From Sandaracinaceae bacterium (GTDB taxonomy: Bacteria; Myxococcota_A; Polyangia; Polyangiales; JAFGIB01), in the NCBI GenBank assembly GCA_017881145.1, contig JADGRG010000474.1:1-6732 (forward strand): a DNA stretch of 6,732 nt, written 5' to 3'. The first letter of the stretch is position 1, and each line of letters starts with the position of its first letter. Below, one piece after another: positions 5,327 through 6,732 of the stretch. The position numbers and the translations under genes are program-made. The notes under the pieces were generated by a model. That model saw only the letters and a program-made list of their open reading frames with translations. It was not told the origin of the DNA and did not search any database.

Positions 5327-6732
5327 TCAGGCTAGCGGAAACGGTTTCTTTCCGGTCAACACCGGCTCGGAGAGCTCGGCTGCCTGTGGCTTGTCTACGC
5401 GCTTCGCCTGGAAGGTCGCACTACCGCGCATGCCAGGGCTCTTCGTGCCGAGATCAGTGAAGTTGCGCTCGATGGTGACCAGCGTGGCACTGAGCGCATC
5501 CGCATTCACACTGGCGAGCCCATAGCCGGTGGCGCGCGCGTCCGCGTAGCGAAGATGCGGATTGATCGCCGGATTGCGCGCAGCTTCGATCTTGGCGAGG
5601 TCGTTGGTATCCGCTGCAACGTTGGCCGCGTGACATCCGTAGCGAATCAAGGTGTTCATGTTCACCACGGCCGGATCGCTGCCGCCGAGCTGGGTCGCAT
5701 CGTAGGTGAGCAAGCGCTTGACGGGTTCGATCACGCTGGCGAGCGATGCGGGCACGGCCGAGTCCAGCGCGGCACCGATCTCGGCGAACTGCGAATTCGA
5801 CGAGATGCCCGCGGCACAGATGTCGACAGCTGCCGGCTGGGGCGTGGCTGCATCGAAGTCGACATAGATGACGCCAGCGTAGTTCGCGTGATGATCGCCC
5901 GAGAGCGAGACTACGTTGGCGATCCCGTTGTCGAGCAAGAAGCGCATCAGCTCTTTGCGCTCGGTGTTGTAGCCGTCCCAAGCATCCGCGGAGAGCACGA
6001 GATCGTGCTGGAGCAGGTGTTGGTCGCTGGTGTCGAGCAGAATGCGTAGCAGCGGCACCGAATTGCCCCACACTTTGAAGGTGGCGTCAGAAGCCTTCAT
6101 GACGCTCTTCCACCACGCTTTCTGCGCGTCGCCGAGCATCGTGCCGGGCGGGCTGTCTTTGCGCAGATTGTCGTAATCGAGCGCCTTGTCGGGCGGACTA
6201 CCGCCGTTGGCCGTGCGCCCGGCGTCCATGATGTTGACGGCCTCCTTGGGCAGCGCCGCGCGCGGATGGAAGATCAGTGGGTCGTTCGCGGTGAGCTCCT
6301 CCGCGATTGCGTGATCGCTGCGGTAGGAGCGGTTGTCGGTGATCACGAGATCCACGTGCTTGCCCCAGCGCAGGCTGCGGTGCAGCGTGATGGCCGAAAT
6401 CGCTTTCACGTTGTTCGGCTCGGTTACGTCGATGACTTCCGTGTAAGGCACATCCTCGACGGTCACGCCTGCGAAATCCTTGGCGCCGGAAGCGATACCG
6501 TCCACCGCTGGGGCCTCGCTCAGCATCGCGGGGATGTATTCGAAGAACGCTTGGCTTCCTGCCACACGGCGCTTCTGCGACGGTTCGTTGGTGGTGGCCG
6601 TGCGATCGTAGTTGGCTTGCGTCTGCCAGCAGTCGTCGGTGAATTCGTGATCGTCCCACATGCAGATGAAGGGCCAGCGCGCCCGTGCGTCCTGCAGGTC
6701 GGCGTCCTGCAGGTAGGTCTTGTAGAGGTGCC
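5327..6732 (-). CDS. PhoD-family alkaline phosphatase/phosphodiesterase, N-terminus outside the window
   Basis: PhoD enzymes are metal-dependent phosphatases/phosphodiesterases acting outside the cytoplasm, often exported by the Tat pathway. The visible 467 residues (numbered from 6730 downwards) begin mid-protein. Family motifs appear in order: WDDHEFTDDCW (25-35), TDNRSYRSD (131-139, equivalent to the common DTRQYRSD), LGDAQKAWW (199-207), KVWGNSV (219-225), ADAWDGY (248-254) and LSGDHHANYAG (276-286), which supply expected metal and active-site residues. The ATG at 6661 is not the start: the frame continues upstream as HLYKTYLQDADLQDARARWP, which matches the segment normally before WDDHEF. 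The signal peptide, any PhoD_N domain and the early GDYIYE-type metal site must lie beyond the right edge, probably 100-200 residues. The stop at 5327-5329 precedes the MFS gene by 26 bases. Export and exact substrate are inferred from the family. Confidence 0.9.
   Translation of the reverse strand, partial: HLYKTYLQDADLQDARARWPFICMWDDHEFTDDCWQTQANYDRTATTNEPSQKRRVAGSQAFFEYIPAMLSEAPAVDGIASGAKDFAGVTVEDVPYTEVIDVTEPNNVKAISAITLHRSLRWGKHVDLVITDNRSYRSDHAIAEELTANDPLIFHPRAALPKEAVNIMDAGRTANGGSPPDKALDYDNLRKDSPPGTMLGDAQKAWWKSVMKASDATFKVWGNSVPLLRILLDTSDQHLLQHDLVLSADAWDGYNTERKELMRFLLDNGIANVVSLSGDHHANYAGVIYVDFDAATPQPAAVDICAAGISSNSQFAEIGAALDSAVPASLASVIEPVKRLLTYDATQLGGSDPAVVNMNTLIRYGCHAANVAADTNDLAKIEAARNPAINPHLRYADARATGYGLASVNADALSATLVTIERNFTDLGTKSPGMRGSATFQAKRVDKPQAAELSEPVLTGKKPFPLA
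6687..6714. repeat. In-frame 13-bp direct repeat within the PhoD-like gene
   Basis: GCGTCCTGCAGGT occurs at 6687-6699 and again at 6702-6714, a 15-base period. Read on the - strand it encodes LQDADLQDA. The 15-base spacing keeps the frame, so loss or gain of one unit would remove or add five residues without a frameshift. It is probably ordinary coding similarity (Leu-Gln-Asp-Ala twice) and not a functional element. Confidence 0.6.

Noticed and set aside
5454..6071. 205-codon alternative frame on the same strand as the PhoD-like gene
   Set aside because: The overlapping frame carries all PhoD motifs; this one is Arg/Ser/His-rich with none.
6659..6661. ATG at 6661 as the start of the PhoD-like protein
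   Set aside because: The frame stays open to the window edge and the upstream 23 residues continue typical PhoD sequence, so this Met is internal.

Overview
The window is a GC-rich, protein-dense stretch from a Gram-negative bacterium. The evidence for a Gram-negative host is a periplasmic adaptor with a lipoprotein signal encoded directly ahead of an ABC exporter, and a PhoD-type phosphatase. High GC, GTG/ATG starts and 4-base gene overlaps would fit Myxococcota/Deltaproteobacteria or another high-GC phylum, but nothing here fixes the taxon.

Layout. Positions 1-238 hold no convincing gene. They contain a strong GTAA-loop hairpin (18-39), a 12-base direct repeat (8-19 and 109-120), an 18-base near-palindrome (126-143) that is a good operator candidate, and a weak promoter-like pair just before the first gene. 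On the + strand, 239-3983 is a compact four-gene operon: a lipoprotein HlyD/YbhG-type adaptor, an ABC ATPase, an ABC-2 permease and a TetR-family regulator. The first three genes overlap by 4 bases (GTGA, then ATGA) and the regulator starts 3 bases after the permease stop. On the - strand, converging on this operon with only 6 bases between stops, lie a 12-helix MFS transporter (3990-5300) and, 26 bases upstream of it, a PhoD-family alkaline phosphatase/phosphodiesterase (5327-6732) that runs off the right edge.

How the genes work together. The + operon resembles a simplified version of E. coli ybhGFSR with its TetR regulator CecR: one ATPase domain instead of two fused ones, one permease instead of two, and the regulator at the end of the operon. 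The adaptor, ATPase dimer and permease dimer would form a drug or xenobiotic exporter that docks on a TolC-like outer membrane channel encoded elsewhere; the TetR protein probably represses its own operon. The - strand pair is probably co-transcribed: PhoD would release phosphate from phosphoesters outside the cytoplasm, and the MFS protein could import the organic product, though its substrate cannot be read from sequence.

I see no mobile element, CRISPR array, tRNA or rRNA, and no clearly new system. The points most worth a second look are the operator palindrome, a serine-to-proline change in the adaptor's channel-contact motif, the inner-membrane-type lipoprotein signal on the adaptor, and the structured segment at the left edge.
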